This document shows positions 16,448 to 25,675 of a DNA stretch of 64,000 bases, one piece after another. Within the stretch, counting starts at the first letter, position 1; the number at the start of each line of letters is the position of its first letter. The notes under the pieces are model-generated. The model was not told the origin of the DNA and ran no database searches. It was given only the letters and a program-made list of their open reading frames with translations. This stretch comes from Mesorhizobium sp. B2-1-1. GTDB lineage: Bacteria; Pseudomonadota; Alphaproteobacteria; Rhizobiales; Rhizobiaceae. The DNA is taken from assembly GCF_006442975.2 (NCBI RefSeq), contig NZ_CP083954.1, positions 2,363,501-2,427,500 on the forward strand. Direction: 5' to 3'. The position numbers and the translations under genes are program-made.

Positions 16448-17534
16448 AACTGTGCAACGGCAGCCGGCACGGCTGCGGCAAGGTGAGCCTGTCCGTCTCG
16501 TTTTGGCCGGATGTGGCGCCGTCACGAAGCTCTACTATGCGGAAGCGCTGTCGCGCCTTCAAGGCAGAGGCCAGATCGCAGTCGCAGCCATCTTTGATCC
16601 CGAAGCGAAATCGGCCGCGGTCGTGCAGGCGCGGCTGCCCGGAGCGAAGGTTGCAGCCAGTTTCGACGGCCTTCTGGCTGTGGGCGCCGATGTGGCGATC
16701 ATCGCTTCCCCGCCTCGATACCATCTTGATCAGTCGATGCAGGCGTTGCGGGCCGGCATGCATGTTCTATGCGAGAAGCCGATGGCCACGAGCAGCTCCG
16801 ACGCGGACCTTATCCTGGCGGTAGCGGCAGCCAACAATCTGCATGTGGCAACAGGCCTCGTCAGAAGGCAGTTCCCTGCCACCCGATCGATAAAGGCCAT
16901 GGTCGAGGGCGGATTGATCGGAAAAATTCAAGGTGTCTGTTGTTTTGAGGGTGGCCCTTTCCAGTGGCCTGTCGCTTCGACGAGCTATTTCAGCCGCGCG
17001 GAATCCGGCGGTGGCGTGCTTCAGGACATAGGCACGCATTGCCTTGACCTCCTGACCTGGTGGTTCGGAGAGCCCCATGAAATCCACTACGCCGATGACG
17101 CAATGGGCGGCGTCGAGGCGAACTGCCTTGTCCGGTTAGGTTTTGGCGGCTTCGAGGCAACGGTCCGGCTGAGCCGTGATTGGGCTCGTCCGAACCTTTA
17201 CCGTCTTGAGGGCGAACGTGGCTCGATTTCTTGGGCAGTCAATGAGACTGAGCTTGTAGAGATCGCCTTGAAAGGATGCCGCACGGCAGCCACCGCCTCC
17301 TTCACCAACACCGACGACCGGTCGCGCGATTTCGTCGACGCGTTCTGCGATCAGATTTCGGACTTGGTCGACACGGTCCGAAATGGAACCCTCCTTTCCG
17401 GGTCAGCCACAGCGGGGCGCAACGTGCTCAAGCGAATCGAGGAATGCTATGCCAGACGGAAACGGCTGGACATGCCTTGGCTCGGAGCAGAAGACTTTCG
17501 CCACGTCATTGCTTCCGCCGAGACCAGACAATGA
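16431..17534 (+). CDS. Gfo/Idh/MocA-family NAD(P)-dependent oxidoreductase
   Basis: The N-terminal Rossmann fold starts with VRLVLAGCGAVTKLYYAEAL, followed by the family's hallmark CEKPMA (residue about 118) and a C-terminal alpha/beta domain. Such enzymes oxidise or reduce sugar hydroxyls, often on UDP-sugars in surface glycan pathways (WlbA/WbpB type). The start is taken at TTG 16431 because a near-perfect ribosome site, GGGAGG, lies a few bases upstream and the Rossmann strand follows closely. An ATG 78 bases earlier would extend into the upstream gene without a ribosome site. It is coupled to the epimerase by ATGA at 17531. Confidence 0.88.
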   Translation: MSAQIETVQRQPARLRQGEPVRLVLAGCGAVTKLYYAEALSRLQGRGQIAVAAIFDPEAKSAAVVQARLPGAKVAASFDGLLAVGADVAIIASPPRYHLDQSMQALRAGMHVLCEKPMATSSSDADLILAVAAANNLHVATGLVRRQFPATRSIKAMVEGGLIGKIQGVCCFEGGPFQWPVASTSYFSRAESGGGVLQDIGTHCLDLLTWWFGEPHEIHYADDAMGGVEANCLVRLGFGGFEATVRLSRDWARPNLYRLEGERGSISWAVNETELVEIALKGCRTAATASFTNTDDRSRDFVDAFCDQISDLVDTVRNGTLLSGSATAGRNVLKRIEECYARRKRLDMPWLGAEDFRHVIASAETRQ

Positions 17535-18625
17535 CCGGCACTGTTGCCGTGCTTGGCGCCAACGGCTTCATAGGTTGCCGGACAGTGGAGTTGCTGCATC
17601 TTTCCGGCTGGGCTGAGGTGAGGCCGATCGTTCGCAGGCCGAGTGCTTTCGCCAGCCTGTCCCGCTTTGCGATCGATGGAAGGGTGGCGGACGCGCATAA
17701 CGTTCCGGCTCTTACTGCGGCCCTTCTTGGCTGTCAGTCCGTTGTTCATGCAGTTGCCGGTGATAGTCGCACGATCGTCGATGCCGTCGAGCCTGTCTAT
17801 CTTGCCGCCGCCGCTGCGGGCGTCGTTCGCCTGGTCTACCTCAGTAGCGCATCCGTTCATGGCCAATCGCCGCTGCCCGGAACGGACGAAACGAGCGCGC
17901 TGCACGACGGCCAGACGGTCGAGTACAACAATGCCAAGGTTCGTGCTGAACGTCGTCTCGGGGAATTGTCACGGGACGGTGCAGTCCAGGTGGTGGTGCT
18001 GCGGCCCGGAATTGTCTTTGGCCCGCGCTCCAGCTGGACGGGGGGCTTCGCCAACGATCTCCTCGACGGCTCTGCCTATCTGGTGGATGGCGGCCATGGC
18101 ATCTGCAACAGCGCTTATGTCGACAATGTCGTTCATGCGATCAAGCTTGCCATCGAAGTGCCCGAGGCGGCTGGGCGAACTTATCTGGTCGGGGACCGCG
18201 AAAGGATAAGTTGGGCAGATCTTTGCCGCCCGATAGCCGAGGCATTGGGCTTCGACCTGGCTGCGATTTCGGTTTCCGCGCCATTGTCATTCGCGCCGAA
18301 CTGGACACAATGGCTGAGAGATGGCGACCTTTACCGGCGGCTTGTCCGAAGCCTCCCGAGACCCGTTCGTAGCGGACTAAAGGTAGGCTATGCCGAGTGG
18401 CGGAAATCAGGGCTCGATCAGAGGCCGCCTATGGCTCCAAAGATCAAGGTATCTGAAGAACGTGCGCTGTTGCACCGGTGTCGGGTGAAACTCCCGTCGG
18501 CCAAGGCCGAGCGCGAGCTCGGATACCAGCCGGTGGTCGGCTTCGAGGAGGCATGTCGGCGCTCAGTCGCATGGCTAACCTTTGCCGGCTACCCGACTGC
18601 GCGGAGCCAAGTGGGCGAAAGATGA
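17531..18625 (+). CDS. NAD-dependent epimerase/dehydratase (extended SDR)
   Basis: The 364-residue protein has the nucleotide motif GANGFIG near residue 9, catalytic Ser in LSSASVHG and Tyr/Lys in YNNAK. Extended SDRs of this kind epimerise, dehydrate or reduce nucleotide-activated sugars. The lower similarity to GalE/RmlB patterns and the C-terminal 60 residues (a Lys/Arg-rich stretch, then a helix) suggest a 4-epimerase/reductase with a lipid-linked or nucleotide sugar substrate. ATG 17531 overlaps the oxidoreductase stop. The neighbouring oxidoreductase may supply its substrate. Confidence 0.86.
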   Translation: MTGTVAVLGANGFIGCRTVELLHLSGWAEVRPIVRRPSAFASLSRFAIDGRVADAHNVPALTAALLGCQSVVHAVAGDSRTIVDAVEPVYLAAAAAGVVRLVYLSSASVHGQSPLPGTDETSALHDGQTVEYNNAKVRAERRLGELSRDGAVQVVVLRPGIVFGPRSSWTGGFANDLLDGSAYLVDGGHGICNSAYVDNVVHAIKLAIEVPEAAGRTYLVGDRERISWADLCRPIAEALGFDLAAISVSAPLSFAPNWTQWLRDGDLYRRLVRSLPRPVRSGLKVGYAEWRKSGLDQRPPMAPKIKVSEERALLHRCRVKLPSAKAERELGYQPVVGFEEACRRSVAWLTFAGYPTARSQVGER

Positions 18626-20193
18626 CCGTCAGACCCGCCGCAGCCTGTGTCTCGGTTGTCATTACGACCTATAACCATGCTCGATTTCTCGCGGAAGCGA
18701 TCGACAGTGTCCGGAACCAGAGCGTGCGGCCCGATGAGATCATCGTTGTGGACGATGGTTCGTTGGACAATCCCGAAAATGTTGTTCGCCGGTATGTCGA
18801 CGTCCACTACATCCGCCAAGAAAACCAGGGTTTAGCCGCTGCCCGCAATACGGGAATGAAGGCAGCACGTGGCGAATTCATCGCGTTCCTGGATGCCGAC
18901 GACAGGCTGCGCCCGACGGCGCTCGCTACCAATCTTGCTTTGTTCCATGACAGTCCGGATTGCGCCTTGGTCTATGGAGCCTATTGCTACATCGATGAGG
19001 CCGGCGCAGTCAGGAATTCAGTTCCGCTGAGGCCGGTGGGAGAGGACCCGTATGCCGGATTCTTGACCGGCAACCTGATTGGAATGCATGCGACAGTGCT
19101 CTATCGGCGTAGCACATTGGAGGCTGCTGGCGGATTTGACCGATCCCTGCGGGCTTGCGAGGATTACGACGTCTACCTTCGCCTGTCTCGGGCAAACAAG
19201 GCCGCATGCACCCCGGAGTGTCTCGCAGATTACCGCAGGCACGCAACGAATATGTCCAACAGCAATCCGATGATGTTGCGCGCGGCGCTCAAAGTCCTTG
19301 GCCGGCAGAGGAATCTTGCGCGGACCAATCCAGACTGGACGGCCGCCTACCATCAGGGCGTCGAAAATTGGAAACGCTATTATGCGCACATGCAACTGGG
19401 ACAGCTTAGTACAGCGGTTCGATCCCGTTCTTCGCTCGGCGGTCAGCTCCTGAACACCATTGCCGTTTCGCTCGCAGCGCCATTGCAGACCACCATGATG
19501 CTGCGGCAGCGTTTCAAGGGCTGGTCAAGTCGGCGCCGATCGGGCGTCCGGTTCGGTGACCTCAGCCGCCCGCTGCCCTTCAGTACAAATTTCGGTTTTG
19601 ATCGCGGCAAGCCAGTGGACCGCCGCTATGTCGAGACTTTCCTCGCATCATGTTCGCTGAACATATCCGGCAGGGTTCTGGAGATCGGGGACAACGCCTA
19701 TACGACCCGCTTCGGAGGCAGTCGAGTTGCCAGGAGCGACGTTCTAAACCGATATGAAGGCCACCCGCTGACGACCTTCGTTGGCGATCTGGCCAACGGC
19801 GACGACCTGCCGCTCGAGACATTTGACTGCATCGTGCTCACCCAGACCCTGCACCTCCTTTTCAACATGCCTGTCGCGGTTGCAACCCTATGGCGGATGC
19901 TGAAACCGGGAGGCGTGCTTCTGGTCACGGTCCCTTGGGTAAGCCCGATTGACCGAGGAGAATGGGGCGAGAGCTGGTTCTGGTCGATAACCCCGGCGGC
20001 GCTGGGCCGGCTTCTCTCAGACAGGTTCGGGGTGGAGAATGTCGAAGTCCGCCACTATGGAAACGCCTATTCGGCTACCGGGTTTCTCTATGGCTTGGCG
20101 GAGCATGAGCTGAATTTGGCAATGCTCGATGTGCATGACCCATGTTGCCCGGTGATTGTCGCCGCGCGCGCTTTCAGGCGACGAGCGGCGTGA
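18622..20193 (+). CDS. Bifunctional glycosyltransferase family 2 / SAM-dependent methyltransferase
   Basis: The 523-residue fusion has an N-terminal GT2 domain (residues about 12-250: VSVVITTYNHARFLAEAIDS, VVDDGSLDNP, AARNTGMKAARG, FLDADDRLRP). After a basic linker comes a C-terminal methyltransferase-like domain (about 345-500: GRVLEIGDN at the SAM motif I, then DCIVLTQTLHLLFN and LKPGGVLLVTVPW). It could both add and methylate a sugar, or cap the chain; O-methylation is a known chain terminator in ABC-exported O-antigens. ATG 18622 overlaps the previous stop. The motif I glycines are sparse, so methyltransferase activity should be viewed with some caution. Confidence 0.85.
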   Translation: MTVRPAAACVSVVITTYNHARFLAEAIDSVRNQSVRPDEIIVVDDGSLDNPENVVRRYVDVHYIRQENQGLAAARNTGMKAARGEFIAFLDADDRLRPTALATNLALFHDSPDCALVYGAYCYIDEAGAVRNSVPLRPVGEDPYAGFLTGNLIGMHATVLYRRSTLEAAGGFDRSLRACEDYDVYLRLSRANKAACTPECLADYRRHATNMSNSNPMMLRAALKVLGRQRNLARTNPDWTAAYHQGVENWKRYYAHMQLGQLSTAVRSRSSLGGQLLNTIAVSLAAPLQTTMMLRQRFKGWSSRRRSGVRFGDLSRPLPFSTNFGFDRGKPVDRRYVETFLASCSLNISGRVLEIGDNAYTTRFGGSRVARSDVLNRYEGHPLTTFVGDLANGDDLPLETFDCIVLTQTLHLLFNMPVAVATLWRMLKPGGVLLVTVPWVSPIDRGEWGESWFWSITPAALGRLLSDRFGVENVEVRHYGNAYSATGFLYGLAEHELNLAMLDVHDPCCPVIVAARAFRRRAA

Positions 20194-21179
20194 CAGTGCG
20201 TCAAGCTCTTAGCAAGCTCCTGCGACGGGGCCGATTGCTTGCCGGTTACAACCGGCCGCTCGTGCTGATGTATCATCGCGTCGGAGAACCACGCGTCGAT
20301 CCTTGGGAACTCTCGGTCTCGCCACAAAATTTCGCACGCCAAATCGAAATCCTGACAAAGGCGCGCGATATTGTTCCCCTGCAATGGCTGGCACAACGGC
20401 TTCGGGACGGAAAGCCAGCGAGAAATGCCGCGGCAGTTACCTTTGACGACGGTTATGCGGATGTCGTGCAAAATGCCGTGCCGGTCATGCTACGCATGAA
20501 CGCTCCTGTGACCGTCTTCGTCACTACCCACGCGCTCAGCGACCCCTCAGTGTTCTGGTGGGATATTCTGTCGCGCATCACTTTGGAAACGCCTGCTCTC
20601 CCGGAGAGGCTCGCGATCCAGATCGCAGGCCGAAACTATGATTGGCTCGTGACGGAGGACGCCACGCGCGCGAAATCGAATCTCGTCATCAGCCGCACGG
20701 CGCTCCATTTCGGCTTGCACGCACTGCTGAAGCCGTTGAGAGTACACGAACGGAGGAGGGCGCTGCAGCAGCTGGCAAGATGGGCAGGAACCGACGCCAG
20801 CCCCCGAAGGCGTGACCGCGCCATGACTCATTCGGAGCTGCGGCATCTCGCCGACACCGATGGCGTTTCGATCGGTGCCCACACCTGCACGCATCCATCC
20901 CTGCCGTTGCTGAAACGGGACAGTCTTGAACGCGAGATCTCTGCTAGCCGTCAACAATGCGAAGAGATTACAGGGCGGAGGGTGGCGGGATTCGCATACC
21001 CCTTCGGAGACTTCGACGACAGCACCGCCGAAGCGGTAAGATCTGCTGGCATGGACTATGCAGTAACCATCCTGCCGCGTGAAGCTGGGCTCAGGGTCGA
21101 CCCTTTCCGACTGCCGCGGGTCACGGTCGCTGATTGGGGTGAGATAGAGTTCCGGCGCGCGGTCCTTTGCCATGGCTGA
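20190..21179 (+). CDS. Polysaccharide deacetylase (NodB-homology, CE4 family)
   Basis: The 329-residue protein has LVLMYHRVGEP (typical N-terminal strand), AAVTFDDGYADV with the metal and catalytic Asp pair (near residue 86), and GAHTCTHPSL carrying the zinc His residues (H-x3-H). VAGFAYPFGDFD follows later. It removes acetyl groups from N-acetylated sugars of the glycan or a lipid-linked intermediate. No signal peptide is seen, so a cytoplasmic or membrane-associated substrate is likely. GTG 20190 is chosen because it overlaps the upstream TGA (GTGA), consistent with the rest of the operon. Confidence 0.88.
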   Translation: MTVRQALSKLLRRGRLLAGYNRPLVLMYHRVGEPRVDPWELSVSPQNFARQIEILTKARDIVPLQWLAQRLRDGKPARNAAAVTFDDGYADVVQNAVPVMLRMNAPVTVFVTTHALSDPSVFWWDILSRITLETPALPERLAIQIAGRNYDWLVTEDATRAKSNLVISRTALHFGLHALLKPLRVHERRRALQQLARWAGTDASPRRRDRAMTHSELRHLADTDGVSIGAHTCTHPSLPLLKRDSLEREISASRQQCEEITGRRVAGFAYPFGDFDDSTAEAVRSAGMDYAVTILPREAGLRVDPFRLPRVTVADWGEIEFRRAVLCHG

Positions 21180-22050
21180 CCATGCATGCCGAGAACCGCG
21201 CGTCACGGGAATCATCGTCGTGTTCAACGGCGAGAAATATCTCCGAGAAGCTATTGACAGCGTTGTAGGTCAAAGCTTCACCGACTGGGAACTCCTCGTC
21301 GTCGACGATGGCTCGACGGACCGGTCATCTGTCATCGTGCGCGAGTATGCGCAGCGCTTGCCAGGCAAGGTGCGACTACTCTCCCATCCCGATAACGGCA
21401 ATCATGGTATCAGCGCGTCGCGCAACCGCGGGCTGGCCGAGGCGCGGGGCGCCTATGTCGCGTTTCTCGATGCAGACGATACATGGCTGCCCGAAAAGCT
21501 GTCCGAACAAGTCTGCATCATGGAAAACGATCCGGCGCTCGGTCTAATCTACGGCCGGACGTTGATCTGGCATAGCTGGGCAAAGCTTGCTGGTCGTGCG
21601 GACTACTATTACCCGCTCGGAGTCGAACCGAACGCCCGATACGATCCGCCCGTGCTGCTGGAACTGCTGCTGCAGAACCAAGCCCAGACGCCGACAACTT
21701 GCAACGCCCTGATGCGTTCAAGTTTGTTGGCAACGCTCGGGGGATTCGAGAACAGCTTTCGCCTGATGTTCGAAGACCAGACATTCTTTGCGAAGGCGCT
21801 CGCATTCGCGCCCGTCTACGTGTCCGGCCAGACCTGGGCGAGATACCGCCAGCACGTCGAAAGCTGCTCTGCCGCTTCTGCCAGGGCAGGCGCTGACGAA
21901 GCCGCGCGTATCACGTTTCTCAGATGGCTGAATGGGGTGATGGCGGATCAGGGCGCCTCCTTCCGCATTCGTTCCGCAATCTGGAAAGTGCTCGCGCGCG
22001 AAACCTGGAAGACGAGCAAGCGAAGCATCGTAAGACGGCTGCAGCGATGA
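21172..22050 (+). CDS. Family 2 glycosyltransferase
   Basis: The 292-residue GT2 enzyme has VTGIIVVFNGEKYLREAIDS near residue 12, VVDDGSTDRS, SASRNRGLAEARG and FLDADDTWLPEK as the metal-binding DXD region. LMFEDQTFFAKAL carries the Glu-Asp pair. ATG 21172 overlaps the deacetylase end by 8 bp. Its C-terminus ends in a short basic helix that may bind membrane. It is closely similar in layout to the next gene, and the pair could be an old duplication. Confidence 0.9.
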   Translation: MADHACREPRVTGIIVVFNGEKYLREAIDSVVGQSFTDWELLVVDDGSTDRSSVIVREYAQRLPGKVRLLSHPDNGNHGISASRNRGLAEARGAYVAFLDADDTWLPEKLSEQVCIMENDPALGLIYGRTLIWHSWAKLAGRADYYYPLGVEPNARYDPPVLLELLLQNQAQTPTTCNALMRSSLLATLGGFENSFRLMFEDQTFFAKALAFAPVYVSGQTWARYRQHVESCSAASARAGADEAARITFLRWLNGVMADQGASFRIRSAIWKVLARETWKTSKRSIVRRLQR

Positions 22051-22985
22051 CTTCCGTGCCGCGGGTGACGATCATAACCCCCTTCCTCAATGCGGCGTCA
22101 AATCTGGGTGAAGCGATCGCCAGCGTCCGGGCCCAGACGATTGCAGATTGGGAGCTCTTGCTGGTTGACGACAATTCGACGGACGACAGTATCAGGATCG
22201 CCAATGATGCCGCGGCAATCGATCCTCGAATTAAGGTGCTGCGCAGGCCTCCCGGATCCAAGCGTGGCGCCGCGGCAGCGAGAAACGCCGGAATAGCCGC
22301 CAGCTGCGGCGATTTGCTTGCCTTCCTGGATGCAGATGATTTGTACGAGCCGCATATGCTGCAGACGGTCCTGGCGGCAGCCGATGCCAACCCGGATGCC
22401 GCAATGATTTTCGGGCCGACCAAATGGTGGTATCCGGATGGAGCGCGCTCCGACTGGGTCGAGCCGACAGATGGACTTGCCGCACGCTTACATCAGCCCC
22501 CCCGGCTTTTGGGTCGGCTGGTGCTGATGCAGGACGGCCACGTTCCGTGTACCTGTTCCGTGCTCTTGCGGAGAAGCGCGGTTAGCACGGTTGGTGGCTT
22601 TGAGGAGCACTTTGAGCTCTATGAAGACCAGGCTCTGTGGGCGAAGCTATTCCTGCGATTCCCAGCCTTTATCACTCCTGTAACTCTCGCACGTTACCGG
22701 CAGCATTCCAGTTCGGCCTCGGCGATTGCCACTCAGCGAGGGCTCTACGATCGGATGGGGAAACACCCCGCCCGCGCCGCTTTTCTGGACTGGATCGCGG
22801 AGCATATGATGGAAAGTGGAACGCGGGATTTCCGCCTCCAATTGGCGCTGCGGCTGGCACGCGCGCCCTATGTCACGCCTGCAACGATCGGAAGCAAAGC
22901 CGAACGGCTTGCCCTGAAGATCATGATGTGGACAGCAAAGCAGCGGCGCAGGATTCGGCGACAGCTTGCGCACGTGGCCAGGTGA
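22047..22985 (+). CDS. Family 2 glycosyltransferase
   Basis: The 312-residue GT2 enzyme has RVTIITPFLNAASNLGEAIA, VDDNSTDDSIR, RGAAAARNAGIA and FLDADDLYEPHM, plus the acidic FELYEDQALWAKL. ATG 22047 lies in the upstream TGA. It is the last gene of the + strand glycan operon and ends nine bases before the stop of the convergent wzt-like gene, with no terminator hairpin in the gap. It shares with the preceding gene a similar second half (EDQ motif, then YRQH). Confidence 0.9.
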   Translation: MTSVPRVTIITPFLNAASNLGEAIASVRAQTIADWELLLVDDNSTDDSIRIANDAAAIDPRIKVLRRPPGSKRGAAAARNAGIAASCGDLLAFLDADDLYEPHMLQTVLAAADANPDAAMIFGPTKWWYPDGARSDWVEPTDGLAARLHQPPRLLGRLVLMQDGHVPCTCSVLLRRSAVSTVGGFEEHFELYEDQALWAKLFLRFPAFITPVTLARYRQHSSSASAIATQRGLYDRMGKHPARAAFLDWIAEHMMESGTRDFRLQLALRLARAPYVTPATIGSKAERLALKIMMWTAKQRRRIRRQLAHVAR

Positions 22986-22994
22986 AAACAGGCG

Positions 22995-24227
22995 TCACTT
23001 CCTGACCACCCATCGATGCGGGAAGCTGACATTGCCAAAGCCAGGCTGGGCGCTGACCGGTCGATCGTCGAGCAAACCGGGCATGACATCGAACACAGCG
23101 GCCGTCTCGACATGGTCTTCGACCACCCTGTCGTCCGCCACCAGCGCTACGTCAATCCTGTAGCGCCCTGGTCTCAGCATAAGGCTGTCCACATGTACCG
23201 TGTAGACTTCGCCGTGACGGTCATGCAGGGATTGCTCCCGGCTATCAAATGAGGTCACAGGATCCCCGAGATCATCAATGATAGTCACAAGGCACTGCAA
23301 TGTTTCGCGCGGCCCATCAACCTGAAGCCGAAAAGTTGCCGGCTGCCCGGACGCGACGGGACCCATTTCATTGAAAACTTCGATGCCGACCACACGGAGG
23401 CGGCCGCGCCCGGTGCGCGTGGATCGCACACTCAGATCGGTTCCTGCGCGGGCCTCAAGCGTCTGGAGATAATCCCGGACCACGTCCTGAGTCGGACCGT
23501 CCGCCTGGACCATCCCGCCGTCGATAAGGATTGCGCGGGTGCAAAGTCGCTGCAGAACCGGCATCTGGTGACTGACGATCAGCACGGTGCGGCCTGTCCC
23601 GGCGATGCTCGCTGCCTTGGCGATGCATTTCTTCTGGAACGTGGCATCGCCGACGGCCAAGACCTCATCGACCACCAGAATGTCGGGATTGACGTGGGCG
23701 GCAATCGCGAAGGCCAGACGCAAGTACATGCCGCTTGAGTATCGTTTGACAGGCGTATCGAGAAACGGCTCGACCCCGGAGAAATCCACGATCTCGTCAA
23801 GCTTGGAATTGATCTCGATGCGCCGCATGCCGAGTATGGCCCCGTTGAGATAAATGTTCTCACGGCCGGTCAGTTCGGCATGGAACCCCGTGCCGACCTC
23901 CAGCAAAGCTCCCAGCCGTCCAAGTATCGTCGCGCGGCCGGAAGTCGGCTCCACGATCTTCGCCAGTATCTTGAGAATGGTGCTCTTTCCTGCACCGTTG
24001 GGACCGATCACGGCAAGGACTTCGCCTGCGTGCACCTCGAAGGAGACGTTTTTCAACGCCCAGAACGGCTCGTCCGCACCTTTTCGGTGGCTTGTATCGG
24101 CCTCCCCGCGAAGACCCCGCCTTTTGCTGGCGAGCGCGTCTCGCAGCGTGGGGAAGCTGTTGTTCGCCACACCAAGTCTATACGCCTTGGAGAGATTGGC
24201 AGCCTGGATCACGATGTCGGTCATCAC
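22995..24227 (-). CDS. wzt: Polysaccharide ABC exporter ATPase with C-terminal carbohydrate-binding-type domain
   Basis: The 410-residue protein has a nucleotide-binding domain (residues about 5-260): Walker A GPNGAGKST, signature YSSGMYLRLAF (the form typical of polysaccharide exporters), Walker B ILVVDEVLAVGD and His switch VSHQM. Residues about 285-405 form a beta-rich extension as in Wzt O9a, where it recognises the modified chain end before export. It powers export of undecaprenyl-linked glycan through the Wzm partner encoded directly upstream. ATG 24227 or 24224 can start it. The C-terminal domain fits a chain-terminal modification such as methylation by the neighbouring fusion enzyme. 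Confidence 0.92.
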   Translation of the reverse strand: MMTDIVIQAANLSKAYRLGVANNSFPTLRDALASKRRGLRGEADTSHRKGADEPFWALKNVSFEVHAGEVLAVIGPNGAGKSTILKILAKIVEPTSGRATILGRLGALLEVGTGFHAELTGRENIYLNGAILGMRRIEINSKLDEIVDFSGVEPFLDTPVKRYSSGMYLRLAFAIAAHVNPDILVVDEVLAVGDATFQKKCIAKAASIAGTGRTVLIVSHQMPVLQRLCTRAILIDGGMVQADGPTQDVVRDYLQTLEARAGTDLSVRSTRTGRGRLRVVGIEVFNEMGPVASGQPATFRLQVDGPRETLQCLVTIIDDLGDPVTSFDSREQSLHDRHGEVYTVHVDSLMLRPGRYRIDVALVADDRVVEDHVETAAVFDVMPGLLDDRPVSAQPGFGNVSFPHRWVVRK

Positions 24228-25103
24228 TCAGATCAGGTCCGGAAACGCGCGTTCGGATTTTGAGAAGATAGTCAGTCCGGCAACGAGAAGGGCTAGCGAG
24301 GAGAGCGTTGATATCGAGATCATGAGCCAGTCCGCAGGCGTGCCCAGCACGCTCCAGCGGATGGCCTCGACTGTCCCAACCATTGGGTTCAGACTATAAA
24401 GCGGCCGCCACAATTGAGGGACGAGATTGGCTGGGTACACGATCGGGGTCATGAACAGAAGTATCTGAAGGCTGAACGGCAACAGATAGCCCACATCGCG
24501 AAAGCGAACGTTGATCGCCGACAATGCCACGCCCACTCCAGTCGCTGACGCAGCCATTACGAGCACGAACAGCGGCAAGAAGACTGCTTGTGGTGCCGGC
24601 CAGCTTCCGAATGCCAGCATGGCGGCGAACAAAAGAGCGAAGCCGACGAGCATATCGGTCAGGCATGAGGCCATCGTGGAGATGGGAATGATCAGACGCG
24701 GGAAATAGACGCGTTTCACCAGTTCCTGGTTTCTGACGAGGCTGCCCGTCATGCTGGCGACGGCTCGCGAAAAAAAACTCCATGGCACAAGCCCACACAG
24801 AACAAATAGCGGGTATGGCGCGCCGTTGGACGAAATGCCTGCGAGCTTGCCGAAGAAGATGCTGAAGACCGACATAGCAACGAGCGGCTGCAGCATTGCC
24901 CAAAGGATGCCCAGATAAGTCTGCCGGTATTTGACCTTGAAATCACGCCAGGCCAGGAAGAACACAACTTCCCGATATCGCCAAAGCTCGGAAGGTTCGA
25001 ACAGTCCTCGCTTGCGGGACGGATCGATGATTGTCACGACAGCTGATTGCGCGCCTGTCTGGTCCGACACGATGATGGCGTCCGCCTCCCTTGACAGCCC
25101 CAT
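24228..25103 (-). CDS. wzm: Polysaccharide ABC exporter permease
   Basis: The 291-residue ABC-2 type membrane protein has six predicted helices. The hallmarks of the Wzm/KpsM/TagG family are visible: VFFLAWRDFKVKYRQTYLG before helix 1, LFVLCGLVPWSFF, FPRLIIPIS and a late FSLQILLFMTPIVYPANLVP. It forms the channel for lipid-linked polysaccharide with the ATPase, whose start codon abuts this stop. Around 570 bp of non-coding DNA separate it from the divergent decarboxylase-like gene. Its presence says the glycan is exported by the ABC route rather than by Wzy/Wzx polymerisation. Confidence 0.93.
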   Translation of the reverse strand: MGLSREADAIIVSDQTGAQSAVVTIIDPSRKRGLFEPSELWRYREVVFFLAWRDFKVKYRQTYLGILWAMLQPLVAMSVFSIFFGKLAGISSNGAPYPLFVLCGLVPWSFFSRAVASMTGSLVRNQELVKRVYFPRLIIPISTMASCLTDMLVGFALLFAAMLAFGSWPAPQAVFLPLFVLVMAASATGVGVALSAINVRFRDVGYLLPFSLQILLFMTPIVYPANLVPQLWRPLYSLNPMVGTVEAIRWSVLGTPADWLMISISTLSSLALLVAGLTIFSKSERAFPDLI

Positions 25104-25675
25104 TGAGGCTTACATTTCCGCGCAGTGCAATCAGCACTTTTGATGGTGCCTGCCGTTCACGAGCCTCACCATTCGAGAGCGCATAGCAGCCGCCCTCAAT
25201 GCTCGACCAGATCCTCCGGAGGCGCGAGATCGCGCCGCATATCCCCGTTGTTCGATAAGTCCAACCGGACGGAGGGCATTTCTCGCACACGGACTTTACG
25301 TTCGATCCGGATGCGAACGAACACCTGCCCGGGCCGTCTGAGTTTCTATCGCTATTCTCCCACCTGTGCTGGGTTGTCGAGGATACATTTCCCTATTGAA
25401 CTTGTGGTGATGTTATGCCCATCGAAGATAGTCAGGCTACAGAAATCTTTCGTTTTTACAGTGTAGTGTATGCACTGCACCGCTGGTGACAGGGTCCTTA
25501 AGATGTGCCATTGTCCAATGGGGTGGTACTATTTGCGCGGATTTGGGTTGTTCGGGCGATGCGCGTTGCGCGAACCATCATTGCGTGGAGGGAGTGACAT
25601 CTCATTGGCAATTCAGACGGCTTGACGAGTCAGCGTTCATAGCTCCTGAGCAAGCTGCAAAGCTTTGGGTCGGAA
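25104..25675. promoter_or_regulatory. Divergent intergenic region, wzm / UXS-like gene
   Basis: This 572-bp non-coding stretch lies between divergently transcribed genes and should hold promoters for both. No gene, tRNA or hairpin is convincing. Base composition is slightly lower in GC than the flanking genes, especially about 25380-25500. I see no clear operator. Confidence 0.5.
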
